A DNA stretch of 64,000 bases from Caballeronia pedi (lineage in GTDB: Bacteria > Pseudomonadota > Gammaproteobacteria > Burkholderiales > Burkholderiaceae): contig NZ_FCOE02000001.1 of the NCBI RefSeq assembly GCF_001544915.2, positions 186,001 to 250,000 on the forward strand, in the 5' to 3' direction. The notes below the pieces were generated by a model, which saw only the letters and a program-made list of their open reading frames with translations, had not been told where the DNA came from and did no database searches. The translations under genes were made by a program, and so were the position numbers. The first letter of the stretch is position 1. Each line of letters opens with the position of its first letter. Below, piece after piece: positions 1 through 7,751 of the stretch.

Positions 1-1
1 G

Positions 2-229
2 TCGCTCGTCAACATGCGCGACGGGCGCTTCATCAGCGACCACGACTATCTGATCGCGAGCCGCATCGCGGAAGCGGTGTGCGGCGGCGATGTCGAAGCG
101 GGCAGCCTCGTCGACGAGGAATGGCTGCTGGCGCTGGAGCGCCGCGCGTTCGTCGAACTGCTGGGCACGCAAAAGACGCAGGAGCGGATCATGGGCATGT
201 TGCAGACCGGCAAGCCGGTTCGTAACTAA
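2..229 (+). CDS. 3-hydroxyacyl-CoA dehydrogenase family protein, C-terminal fragment
   Basis: The reading frame is already open at the left edge and stops at 227-229, so only about the last 75 residues are present. The fragment is helical (ASRIAEAVCGGDV and ALERRAFVELLGTQKTQERI). It resembles the end of the fused 3-hydroxyacyl-CoA dehydrogenase/enoyl-CoA hydratase proteins that precede a thiolase in Burkholderia beta-oxidation operons. No catalytic motif lies in this part, so the assignment rests mainly on the thiolase gene 14 bp downstream on the same strand. It would act in the cytoplasm in fatty-acid or related acyl-CoA degradation. It could instead be the tail of another acyl-CoA enzyme. 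Confidence 0.6.
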   Translation, partial: SLVNMRDGRFISDHDYLIASRIAEAVCGGDVEAGSLVDEEWLLALERRAFVELLGTQKTQERIMGMLQTGKPVRN

Positions 230-243
230 TCGCGGAGCAAGCA

Positions 244-1440
244 ATGAGCAAACAACTTCAAGACGCATACATCGTCGCCGCGAGCCGCACGCCGATCGGC
301 AAGGCGCCGCGCGGCGTGTTCAAGAACACGCGCCCGGACGAACTGCTCGTCCACGCGATCAGATCGGTCGTCGCGCAGGTGCCGGGACTCGATACCAGCG
401 TGATCGAAGACGCGATCGTCGGCTGTGCGATCCCCGAAGCCGAGCAAGGGCTGAATGTCGCGCGCATGGGCGCGTTGCTGTCGGGCCTGCCGAACACGGT
501 CGGCGGCGTGACGGTGAACCGCTTCTGCGCATCCGGCCTGACCGCGCTCGCGATGGCGGCGGACCGCATTCGCGTCGGCGAAGCGGATGCGATGATCGCG
601 GGCGGCTGCGAATCGATGAGCATGGTGCCGATGATGGGCAACAAGCCGTCGCTGTCGCCGCATATCTTCGATCGCAATGAGGATGTCGGCATCGCATATG
701 GCATGGGCCTGACGGCGGAAAGGGTCGCGGAACGCTGGAAGGTGAGCCGCGAGGCGCAGGACGCGTTCGCAGTGGAGTCGCATCGGCGCGCGCTGGCGGC
801 GCAGCAGGCAGGCGAATTCGCCGGAGAAATCGCCGCGTACACGCTCAACGAGCGCTTTCCGGATCTCGAATCCGGCGAAGTGCGCGTGAATGCCCGCGAG
901 ATCGCGCTCGACGAAGGCCCGCGCGAAACGACGCTGGAAGGGCTGGCGAAGCTGCGTCCCGTGTTCGCCAACAAAGGCTCGGTCACGGCGGGCAACAGCT
1001 CGCAGACGTCGGACGGCGCGGGCGCGCTGATCGTCGTGTCGGAAAAAATCCTGAAGCAGTTCAACCTGACGCCGCTCGCGCGCTTCGTGAGCTTCGCGGT
1101 GCGCGGCGTGCCGCCGGAAATCATGGGCATCGGGCCGAAGGAAGCGATTCCGGCCGCGCTGAAGGCGGCGGGGCTGAAGCAGGACGACATCGACTGGTTC
1201 GAACTGAACGAAGCCTTCGCGGCGCAGGCGCTGGCGGTGATCGGCGATCTCGGTCTCGATGCGTCGAAGGTCAATCCGCTCGGCGGCGCGATCGCGCTCG
1301 GTCATCCGCTCGGCGCGACCGGCGCGATCCGCGCATCGACGGTCGTGCACGGCTTGCGCCGGCGCAACCTGAAGTACGGCATGGTGACGATGTGCGTCGG
1401 CACCGGCATGGGCGCGGCGGGCATCATCGAGCGGCTTTGA
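244..1440 (+). CDS. fadA: Acetyl-CoA C-acyltransferase (thiolase)
   Basis: A 398-residue thiolase of normal family length. It cleaves 3-ketoacyl-CoA with CoA to acetyl-CoA and a shortened acyl-CoA, the last step of beta-oxidation. The acyl-accepting cysteine is near residue 95 in RFCASG. Further on come NEAFAAQAL, the GGAIALGHPLG histidine motif and the second catalytic cysteine in MCVGTGMG near the C-terminus. A GGAG ribosome site lies 6 nt before the ATG. It follows the dehydrogenase fragment closely and precedes an enoyl-CoA isomerase-like gene, so a degradative operon is likely. The symbol is by analogy; substrate chain length cannot be read from the sequence. Confidence 0.9.
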   Translation: MSKQLQDAYIVAASRTPIGKAPRGVFKNTRPDELLVHAIRSVVAQVPGLDTSVIEDAIVGCAIPEAEQGLNVARMGALLSGLPNTVGGVTVNRFCASGLTALAMAADRIRVGEADAMIAGGCESMSMVPMMGNKPSLSPHIFDRNEDVGIAYGMGLTAERVAERWKVSREAQDAFAVESHRRALAAQQAGEFAGEIAAYTLNERFPDLESGEVRVNAREIALDEGPRETTLEGLAKLRPVFANKGSVTAGNSSQTSDGAGALIVVSEKILKQFNLTPLARFVSFAVRGVPPEIMGIGPKEAIPAALKAAGLKQDDIDWFELNEAFAAQALAVIGDLGLDASKVNPLGGAIALGHPLGATGAIRASTVVHGLRRRNLKYGMVTMCVGTGMGAAGIIERL

Positions 1441-1448
1441 TGGCGGAT

Positions 1449-1476
1449 GGTCCGCGAGTGTCATCGCTCGCGGACC
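1449..1476 (+). promoter_or_regulatory. Perfect 10-bp intercistronic hairpin
   Basis: GGTCCGCGAG and CTCGCGGACC form a perfect stem with an 8-nt loop. It lies between the thiolase stop and the AAGGAG ribosome site of the next gene. No T-run follows, so it is not a classical terminator. It may stabilise or process the mRNA between the two genes. Confidence 0.5.
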
Positions 1477-1495
1477 GACTTGAAGGAGACAGCGG

Positions 1496-2260
1496 ATGGA
1501 GATTCAGATCGAACGCGCGGACGGCGTGCTGAGCATCGTGCTCAATCGTCCGGAGAAGAAGAACGCGATCACCGCGCCGATGTATCAGGAAATGGCCGAC
1601 GGCCTCTACGAAGCCGAGATGGACCCGACCGTGCGGGCGGTGCTGATTCGCGGCAACGGCAGCACGTTCAGCGCGGGCAACGATCTCGACGACTTCCTGA
1701 ACGATCCGCCCAAGGGACTCGACGCGCCCGTGTTCCAGTTCCTGCGTCGCATCAGCGCGTTTCCGAAGCCGATCGTGGCGGCGGTCGCGGGCGCGGCGGT
1801 GGGCATCGGCACGACCATGCTCCTGCACTGCGACATGGTCTACGCGAGTCCGAACGCGAAGTTCTCGTTGCCGTTCGCGCAGTTGGGTTTGTGTCCGGAA
1901 GCGGCGTCGAGTCTGTTGCTGCCGCGCACGGCGGGTTATCAGCGCGCGGCGGAAAAGCTCCTGCTCGGCGAAGCCTTCGACGTGAACGAAGCGATCGGCA
2001 TGGGCTTCGTGAATGGCGCGATCGAGGCGAGCGAACTGGATGCGTACGCGTTCGACAAGGCGAAGCGGCTGGCGATGCTGCCGGCGTCGTCCTTGCGCGT
2101 GACCAAGGCGCTGATGAAAGGCGCGCAGACGCATGAAGTGGCCGCGCGCATGGAAGGCGAAGCCGCACACTTCTCGCGGATGCTGATCTCGCCCGAAGCG
2201 CGCGAAGCGTTTCAGGCGTTCTTCGAGAAGCGCAAGCCGAACTTCGGCCAGTTCGAATAA
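1496..2260 (+). CDS. Enoyl-CoA hydratase/isomerase family protein, ECI2-like
   Basis: A 254-residue crotonase-fold protein. The N-terminal part shows NRPEKKNAI and FSAGNDLDDF (oxyanion hole and CoA site). The two glutamates of classical hydratases are not at their usual places: the first position lies in VGIGTTMLLHCD and carries threonine, the second lies in FSLPFAQLG. A glutamate does occur in GLCPEAASS, matching the SPEGCSS catalytic site of peroxisomal delta3,delta2-enoyl-CoA isomerases. I therefore infer an isomerase acting on unsaturated acyl-CoAs rather than a hydratase. A strong AAGGAG site precedes the ATG. It ends 6 bp from the convergent fdhD. Confidence 0.8.
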   Translation: MEIQIERADGVLSIVLNRPEKKNAITAPMYQEMADGLYEAEMDPTVRAVLIRGNGSTFSAGNDLDDFLNDPPKGLDAPVFQFLRRISAFPKPIVAAVAGAAVGIGTTMLLHCDMVYASPNAKFSLPFAQLGLCPEAASSLLLPRTAGYQRAAEKLLLGEAFDVNEAIGMGFVNGAIEASELDAYAFDKAKRLAMLPASSLRVTKALMKGAQTHEVAARMEGEAAHFSRMLISPEAREAFQAFFEKRKPNFGQFE

Positions 2261-2266
2261 GCGGCG

Positions 2267-3094
2267 TCAGTCGACGTCGTATTCGACGAAGCCGTTCTCG
2301 CGCGCGAAGCTGACGAGCCGCAGGCCCGCCTGCTTCGCGATCGCGATGGCGAGCGAGGTCGGCGCGGAAATGGTCGCGACCATCGGCACGCCGACGCGCG
2401 CCGACTTGCGCACGAGTTCATAGCTCGCGCGGCTCGACAGAAACACGAAGCCTTGCGTCGTGTCCTCGCGACGCAAAACCAGGTGGCCGATGAGCTTGTC
2501 GAGCGCGTTATGCCGTCCGACGTCCTCGAACGCGTAGCGCACCGCACCGGTTTCATCGCACCAGGCGGCGGCGTGCAGGCCGCCGGTCAGCTTCGTGAGA
2601 TGCTGATGCGCGGGTAGTTCGCGCGCGGCGCGCTCGATCGCGTCGGGCGCGAGGCGCGCGAGAAAGCCGGTATCCGGCACGCGCTCGGCCTGAAGATCGA
2701 GCAACTCGATGCTTTCGATGCCGCACACGCCGCAGCCCGTGCGCCCGGCGAGCGCGCGGCGCTTGTCCTTCAGCGACGCGAACGCCTGCTGCACGACTTG
2801 CAGATGCACTTCGGCATGCGGCAGCGCGACGCCGTCATCGCGAAAGTAGACTTCGATATCGTGAATATCGCTGCCGCGCTCGACGATGCCTTCGCTCAGC
2901 GAAAAGCCCACGGCGAACGCTTCGAGATCGCGCGGCGTGCACATCATCACCGCGTGCGAGATGCCGTTGAAAACCAGCGCGACGGGCCATTCCTGGCCGA
3001 TGTTGTCCGCGGTGACCGCGCTATCGTTGTTACGATGCCTGCGCACTTGCCGCTCGACGTAGCCGGGTTGGTCGTCGGTTTCGAGTTGATCCAC
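2267..3094 (-). CDS. fdhD: Formate dehydrogenase accessory sulfurtransferase FdhD
   Basis: A 275-residue FdhD protein. In this family it relays sulfur from a cysteine desulfurase to the molybdenum (bis-MGD) cofactor, a step needed to activate formate dehydrogenases. The signature cysteine loop is visible as GRTGCGVCG, and the C-terminal half carries FEDVGRHNALDKLIG, typical of FdhD. The start is a GTG with AGGAG about 8 nt upstream; the nearest ATG would not improve the fit. It is divergent from a nitrate-reductase-associated gene, and an inverted repeat lies between them. No formate dehydrogenase subunit gene is in the window. Confidence 0.93.
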   Translation of the reverse strand: MDQLETDDQPGYVERQVRRHRNNDSAVTADNIGQEWPVALVFNGISHAVMMCTPRDLEAFAVGFSLSEGIVERGSDIHDIEVYFRDDGVALPHAEVHLQVVQQAFASLKDKRRALAGRTGCGVCGIESIELLDLQAERVPDTGFLARLAPDAIERAARELPAHQHLTKLTGGLHAAAWCDETGAVRYAFEDVGRHNALDKLIGHLVLRREDTTQGFVFLSSRASYELVRKSARVGVPMVATISAPTSLAIAIAKQAGLRLVSFARENGFVEYDVD

Positions 3095-3155
3095 TTCAAT
3101 GCTCCTGACCGCTCACTTCGAGTAAAGTCGGGTATGTGATTTGCTGCCTATCGTT

Positions 3156-3185
3156 GCTGTTCGTACGTATCGCGAGGCGAACAGC
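3156..3185. promoter_or_regulatory. Inverted repeat between divergent fdhD and nitrate-associated gene
   Basis: GCTGTTCG and CGAACAGC are perfect 8-bp inverted arms separated by 14 nt. They sit in the shared 190-bp region between the two divergent starts, where an operator would be expected. A TACAAT hexamer at 3223-3228 could be the minus-10 of the rightward gene. The binding protein is unknown. Confidence 0.4.
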
Positions 3186-3284
3186 GGCTAGATTGCAATG
3201 GTTCCAGCCAGATTCAAGGCCCTACAATAACTTAAGCAGGCGATGCGCGTCGCGCACCCCCGCTCAATCCAACGAGGCTTCGCT

Positions 3285-3764
3285 ATGGGACTTTACGACG
3301 CCGCGCGTCTGTTCGGATTCGAAGTGGAATCCTCTGACAATCTTCGTTTCATTCCGCTTGCCGTGCGCTTCAATCTGGATCGCTTCGGCATGCGCATCAC
3401 GCTCGATCAATGGCAGGCGCTTCCCTACGACGATCGCGCGTTGCTCGCGCGTTTCCCCGTCGAGGACGATGCCGAACTCGAGAAGAACTTCGACCTCGCG
3501 CTCGAAGAGATGATGAAGACTCACGTGAATGCCGCGCCCGAGCAGATCGAGCGCGAGCGCGATCCCGTCTGGATGCACGCGGATGCGGTGCCGGAAACCG
3601 TCATCCGGCAGAGCAGCCTCTCGGGCGTCAGCGCGCCGAGCCTCGATCGCTGGGGCGCGCTCGACCGCTTCCAGCGCTACGCGCTTGCAAAGTTGTCGCG
3701 CAACACGGACAAGGTCAATCACGATTTCCTGCCCGCGATGAAAGAATTCGGCCTCGTCGAGTGA
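3285..3764 (+). CDS. Conserved nitrate reductase-associated protein
   Basis: A 159-residue soluble protein that matches what I know of the Nitr_red_assoc family, a small conserved family named for its co-occurrence with nitrate reductase genes. Its biochemical role is not established. Visible features are FGFEVESSDNLRFIPLAVRFNLDRFG near the start and a conserved tail (LDRFQRYALAKLSR). I chose the ATG at 3285 because GAGG lies about 8 nt upstream and MGLYDAARLFGFE is the expected N-terminus; an in-frame ATG 14 codons earlier lacks a ribosome site. It neighbours fdhD and lies about 6 kb from a NarK-like carrier, hinting at nitrate metabolism. Confidence 0.8.
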   Translation: MGLYDAARLFGFEVESSDNLRFIPLAVRFNLDRFGMRITLDQWQALPYDDRALLARFPVEDDAELEKNFDLALEEMMKTHVNAAPEQIERERDPVWMHADAVPETVIRQSSLSGVSAPSLDRWGALDRFQRYALAKLSRNTDKVNHDFLPAMKEFGLVE

Positions 3765-3830
3765 GGCCGAAGTGCGCACACCGGGTCGCAAACGTTAAGC
3801 GCGCGCTTTAATCAGATTATTTGCGGGCAA

Positions 3831-3846
3831 GCCCTAAATGTAGGGC
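3831..3846. promoter_or_regulatory. Short palindrome upstream of the GGDEF-EAL gene
   Basis: GCCCTA and TAGGGC are separated by four bases, about 130 bp before the start of the cyclic-di-GMP gene. An AT-richer patch (TTTAATCAGATTATTTG) lies just to its left. It could be an operator or a leader hairpin. Confidence 0.3.
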
Positions 3847-3973
3847 GAGCGGTGCCGTTATTGGGCGTTATCCATCAATCGCGACGTGGACGCATTTCAC
3901 GCCGCGCATTCGCGTGGATGCGCATCGGCAAGGTGCGCATCCGGCGCGCACCAAAGGATTCAGCCCGCCGCTC

Positions 3974-6900
3974 ATGACTCGATTCCTCTCCAGAGGTTTG
4001 CTCGTCAATATCGCCGTGGTACTGGCCGCGCTTGGCGCGAACGCGTTCGTCGCCTGCGAGCAGATCGGCGGACGGCGCGACAGCGACGCGCGCACGCTGC
4101 GCTCGATGAGCCTCTTGCGCGATCTCGCGGCGTATCGCGGCACGCTCGGCGAATCGCTCACGCAACTGAGCCGTTTCGAAGCCACCGGCATCGCCGAAAC
4201 CGACGCGCGTCATCAGGAACGCGAGGCGCATCTCGACGCGCTCGAAAGCGGCCTGCGCGCGCAGATCGTGATGGAGCCCGGCATGACGGGCGCTTTCGAA
4301 GCGCTCGCCGCGCGCGCCGCCGAAATGCGCCACGACGCCAATCTCGCATTCGAGCGCGCGAAGCACGCCGATCCCACCGGTCCCGCCGAATCCCGCGCGT
4401 GGGCCGACGCCGCCTTCGTCACGCTCGGCGAAGGTCAGCAGGCGGTCGATGAAGAACTCGCCGCCGTGCGCTCGCGCATCGATACCGCGACGATCGACGC
4501 GCTCGATCAGTCCGCGCAGACATCGAGCGGCGCGATGCTGCTGCTCGTCTTCACGATGCTCGCCGGCAGCGCCGTGCTGATCTGGCTGTTCGCGAGCCAC
4601 GAGCGGCAATCGCGCGAGAAGCTCGGCGTCGTGCGCGCGAGGCAGCGCAGCAACGAACGCTTTCGCGGCATGTTCGAGGCGCATCCGGTGCCGATGTGGA
4701 TCGTCGATCGCGAGACGATGCGCTTCATCGCCGTGAATCAGGCCGCGATCGAGCACTTCGGCTTCAACGAGCCGGAGTTCATGAACATGACACTGCGCGA
4801 CCTGCATCACGCGGACGACTTCGACAGCTTCGTCGCGCGGCTCGCGCGCAGCGGCGGCGAGACGGGCGAGCGTGCGGCATCGGGGCAGGGCGCGGTGGGC
4901 GTGTGGCGCTATCGCGGCAAGGACGGATCGATCGTCAGCGCGGATGTGTCACATCACGCGCTCACCTATTCGAACCGTCCCGGCATCTTCATGCTGGCCA
5001 ACGACGTGACCGATCGCATCAACGCCGAAGCCGAGGCGCGCCGGTCGAACGAAATGCTCGAAGCGGTCATCGACAACATTCCGCAGCGCGTGTTCTGGAA
5101 AGACCGCGACTTGCGTTATCTCGGCTGCAACAACGCGTTTGCGCGCGACGCGGGCCTGGCATACAACGAGCAGGTCATCGGCAAGACGGATTTCGAGCTG
5201 CCGTGGAGCGCGCTTGCGGACGTCGTGCGCGCGGACGACGAAGAGGTCATCGTCACGACGGTGCCGAAGATGCATTTCGAGCGCGACATCGTGATGGGCG
5301 AGCAACTGCGCACCGTGGTCACGAGCAAGCTGCCGCTGCTCGACGGCGAAGGGCAGACGATCGGCGTGCTCGGTTCGTATCACGACGTCACCGACCGCAA
5401 GCGCGCCGAACTCGCGCTGCGTCTGCAAAGCCGCGCACTCGACGCGAGCGTGAACGCGATCCTGATCACGGGCGTGGTCGATGGCGCGAACGTGATCGAG
5501 TACGCGAATCCGGCGTTCAAGCGCATCACGGGCTACGACCCGAGCGAAGTGATCGGGCAGGACTGCCGCTTCCTGCACGGCCCCGACGGCGATCAGGACG
5601 GCCTCACCGCGATTCGCCGCGCGCTCGCCACGAATCTGGAGGCGAGCGTCGTGGTGCGCAACTATCGCAAGGACGGCGCGCTCTTCTGGAACCAGCTTTT
5701 CGTCGCGCCGGTGCCGAATGCGCAGGGCATGACGACGCATCACATCGGCATCATCAACGACGTGACCGACCTGATGCGCTATCAGGAAGAGCTCGAATAT
5801 CAGGCGAACTACGACACGCTCACGCGCCTGCCGAACCGCAATCTGCTGCGCGACCGCCTGCAGCACGCGATCGAGACGGCGCGGCGGCGCGAGACGAAGA
5901 TCGCCGTGGTGTTCATGGATCTCGATGGCTTCAAGAACGTCAACGACAGCCTCGGACACAGCGTCGGCGACCGGCTGCTCGCGGTGATCGCGGAGCGGCT
6001 CGCGCGCTCGGCGCGTTCGAGCGATACGGTGGCGCGTCACGGCGGCGACGAGTTCGTGGTCGTGCTGCCCGATCTCACCGACGAAGCCGGTCTCATCGCC
6101 TGGATGGAGCGCACGCGCGCGGCGATCTCGGAGCCGGTGTGGCTCGACGATACGGAGTTGTACGTCGGCTGCAGCATGGGCGCGAGTCTCTTTCCGCAAG
6201 ACGGCGACGACGCCGAAACCGTGATGAAGAAGGCCGATCTCGCGATGTACCGCGCGAAGGACATGGGCCGCAACACGTATCAGTTCTATCAGCCGGAGAT
6301 GAACGCGAGCGTCGGCGCGCGCATGAACCTCGAACGCCGTTTGCGGCGCGCGCTGCGCGATGGCGAATTCCTGCTGCACTATCAGCCGCAGGTGGATATG
6401 ACGACGCGCTCGATCGTCGGCATCGAGGCGCTCGTGCGCTGGAGCGATCCGGAGCAGGGGCTGGTGTCGCCGGCGTCGTTCATTCCGGTGGCGGAGGAAA
6501 GCGGCCTGATCGGGCCGCTGTCGGAATGGGTGTTGCGCGAGGCGTGCCGGCAGAACAAGGCGTGGCAGGATGCCGGGCTGCCGCCGGCGCGCGTGTCGGT
6601 GAATCTGTCGGCGCGGCATTTCCAGCAGCGCGACATCGCGCGGCTCGTGACGTCGGTGCTCGAAGAGACCGGGCTGGAACCGCGCTATCTCGAACTCGAA
6701 CTCACCGAAAGCGCGATCATGCGCAATGCCGAGGAAGCCATCACGATGCTTTCGGAGCTATCGGCGCTGGGCATCGGCATCGCGATCGACGACTTCGGCA
6801 CCGGTTATTCGAGCCTGTCGTATCTCAAGCGCTTCCCGGTGCATCGGCTGAAGATCGATCGCTCGTTCGTCGCGGACATCGGCTCGTCGGGCGACGACGA

Positions 6901-7096
6901 AACCATCACGGCGGCGATCATCGCGCTCGCGCATTCGCTGGAATTGCAGGTGATCGCGGAGGGCGTCGAAACGCACGCGCAGCACGATTTCCTGCGCGAG
7001 CGCGATTGCGACGAAATGCAGGGCTATCTGTTCTCGCGCCCGATGCCGCACGAAGCGATTCCGGGCCTCTTGCAGCAGGGTGTGTTGCCCCACTGA
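3974..7096 (+). CDS. PAS-GGDEF-EAL cyclic-di-GMP signalling protein
   Basis: About 1040 residues. A membrane helix near 8-27, a helical periplasmic segment, a second helix near 188-208, three PAS-type sensor domains (about 230-350, 360-475, 483-600), then GGDEF and EAL domains. The GGDEF motif is intact at about residue 690, with an RxxD inhibitory site five residues before it. The EAL motif (GIEALVRW, about 818), NLSARHF, ELTES, DDFGTGYSS and EGVET are also intact. Both diguanylate cyclase and phosphodiesterase activity are therefore possible, with the PAS domains choosing between them. I chose the ATG that places a hydrophobic helix at the N-terminus; an upstream in-frame ATG at 3821 would add 51 unlikely residues. 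Confidence 0.92.
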   Translation: MTRFLSRGLLVNIAVVLAALGANAFVACEQIGGRRDSDARTLRSMSLLRDLAAYRGTLGESLTQLSRFEATGIAETDARHQEREAHLDALESGLRAQIVMEPGMTGAFEALAARAAEMRHDANLAFERAKHADPTGPAESRAWADAAFVTLGEGQQAVDEELAAVRSRIDTATIDALDQSAQTSSGAMLLLVFTMLAGSAVLIWLFASHERQSREKLGVVRARQRSNERFRGMFEAHPVPMWIVDRETMRFIAVNQAAIEHFGFNEPEFMNMTLRDLHHADDFDSFVARLARSGGETGERAASGQGAVGVWRYRGKDGSIVSADVSHHALTYSNRPGIFMLANDVTDRINAEAEARRSNEMLEAVIDNIPQRVFWKDRDLRYLGCNNAFARDAGLAYNEQVIGKTDFELPWSALADVVRADDEEVIVTTVPKMHFERDIVMGEQLRTVVTSKLPLLDGEGQTIGVLGSYHDVTDRKRAELALRLQSRALDASVNAILITGVVDGANVIEYANPAFKRITGYDPSEVIGQDCRFLHGPDGDQDGLTAIRRALATNLEASVVVRNYRKDGALFWNQLFVAPVPNAQGMTTHHIGIINDVTDLMRYQEELEYQANYDTLTRLPNRNLLRDRLQHAIETARRRETKIAVVFMDLDGFKNVNDSLGHSVGDRLLAVIAERLARSARSSDTVARHGGDEFVVVLPDLTDEAGLIAWMERTRAAISEPVWLDDTELYVGCSMGASLFPQDGDDAETVMKKADLAMYRAKDMGRNTYQFYQPEMNASVGARMNLERRLRRALRDGEFLLHYQPQVDMTTRSIVGIEALVRWSDPEQGLVSPASFIPVAEESGLIGPLSEWVLREACRQNKAWQDAGLPPARVSVNLSARHFQQRDIARLVTSVLEETGLEPRYLELELTESAIMRNAEEAITMLSELSALGIGIAIDDFGTGYSSLSYLKRFPVHRLKIDRSFVADIGSSGDDETITAAIIALAHSLELQVIAEGVETHAQHDFLRERDCDEMQGYLFSRPMPHEAIPGLLQQGVLPH

Positions 7097-7103
7097 TTGC
7101 GCG

Positions 7104-7499
7104 TCAGTCGAGCGACGGCAGCACGCGCGGACGGCGATCGCGGTCGGTCGCGACGTAGGTGAGCGTCGCTTCCGTCACCTTGACGACTTCTTCGGCGAGG
7201 CTCAGGCGCTGCGCCCACACCTCGACGGAAACCGTGACGGACGTATTGCCCGTCTTGACGATATCGGCGTAGAAGCTCAGCAGGTCGCCAACGAATACCG
7301 GATGCTTGAACAGGAACGAATTCACCGCGACGGTCGCGACGCGGCCGTTCGCGCGTCGGCTCGCCGGAATGGAGCCGGCGATGTCCACCTGCGCCATGAT
7401 CCATCCGCCGAAGACGTCGCCGTGGACGTTGGCGTCGGCGGGCTGCGGAACGACGCGCAGCGCGACGTGCTTTTCGGGAAGACTCGATTGGTCGGCCAT
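7104..7499 (-). CDS. Acyl-CoA thioesterase, hotdog fold (YciA-like)
   Basis: A 131-residue hotdog-fold thioesterase that would hydrolyse acyl-CoA to free acid and CoA in the cytoplasm. The family signature HGDVFGGWIMAQVDIAG occupies about residues 26-42, with the conserved histidine and aspartate. VNSFLFKHPVFVGDLLSFYADI follows, typical of YciA/BACH-type enzymes. The ATG at 7499 has a GGAA-type ribosome site. A frame on the same strand stays open far upstream but only this part looks like protein. It converges with the GGDEF-EAL gene, leaving 7 bp. The substrate range is unknown. Confidence 0.88.
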   Translation of the reverse strand: MADQSSLPEKHVALRVVPQPADANVHGDVFGGWIMAQVDIAGSIPASRRANGRVATVAVNSFLFKHPVFVGDLLSFYADIVKTGNTSVTVSVEVWAQRLSLAEEVVKVTEATLTYVATDRDRRPRVLPSLD

Positions 7500-7751
7500 G
7501 GGAGAGATTCCGGTTTGCAAGGCGGCGGGAAGGCCGGTGGCCGCGAGCGGCCACTTGAACCTTCTGCGACAATGCCTATTTATGGATGACCCCGTGGCGC
7601 GAGGCAATGACCTCGATGGCGCCGGGGGCTTGCAGTAAATTGTACGGGAAAGCATGCCTGCGACGTGCTCCCGCTTCGACGATAAAAACGTCCCCCTGAA
7701 GGCGGCCGCGCCCGGTTCCGTTCGCGCGGCGCGCCTGAACGATACGAACTC

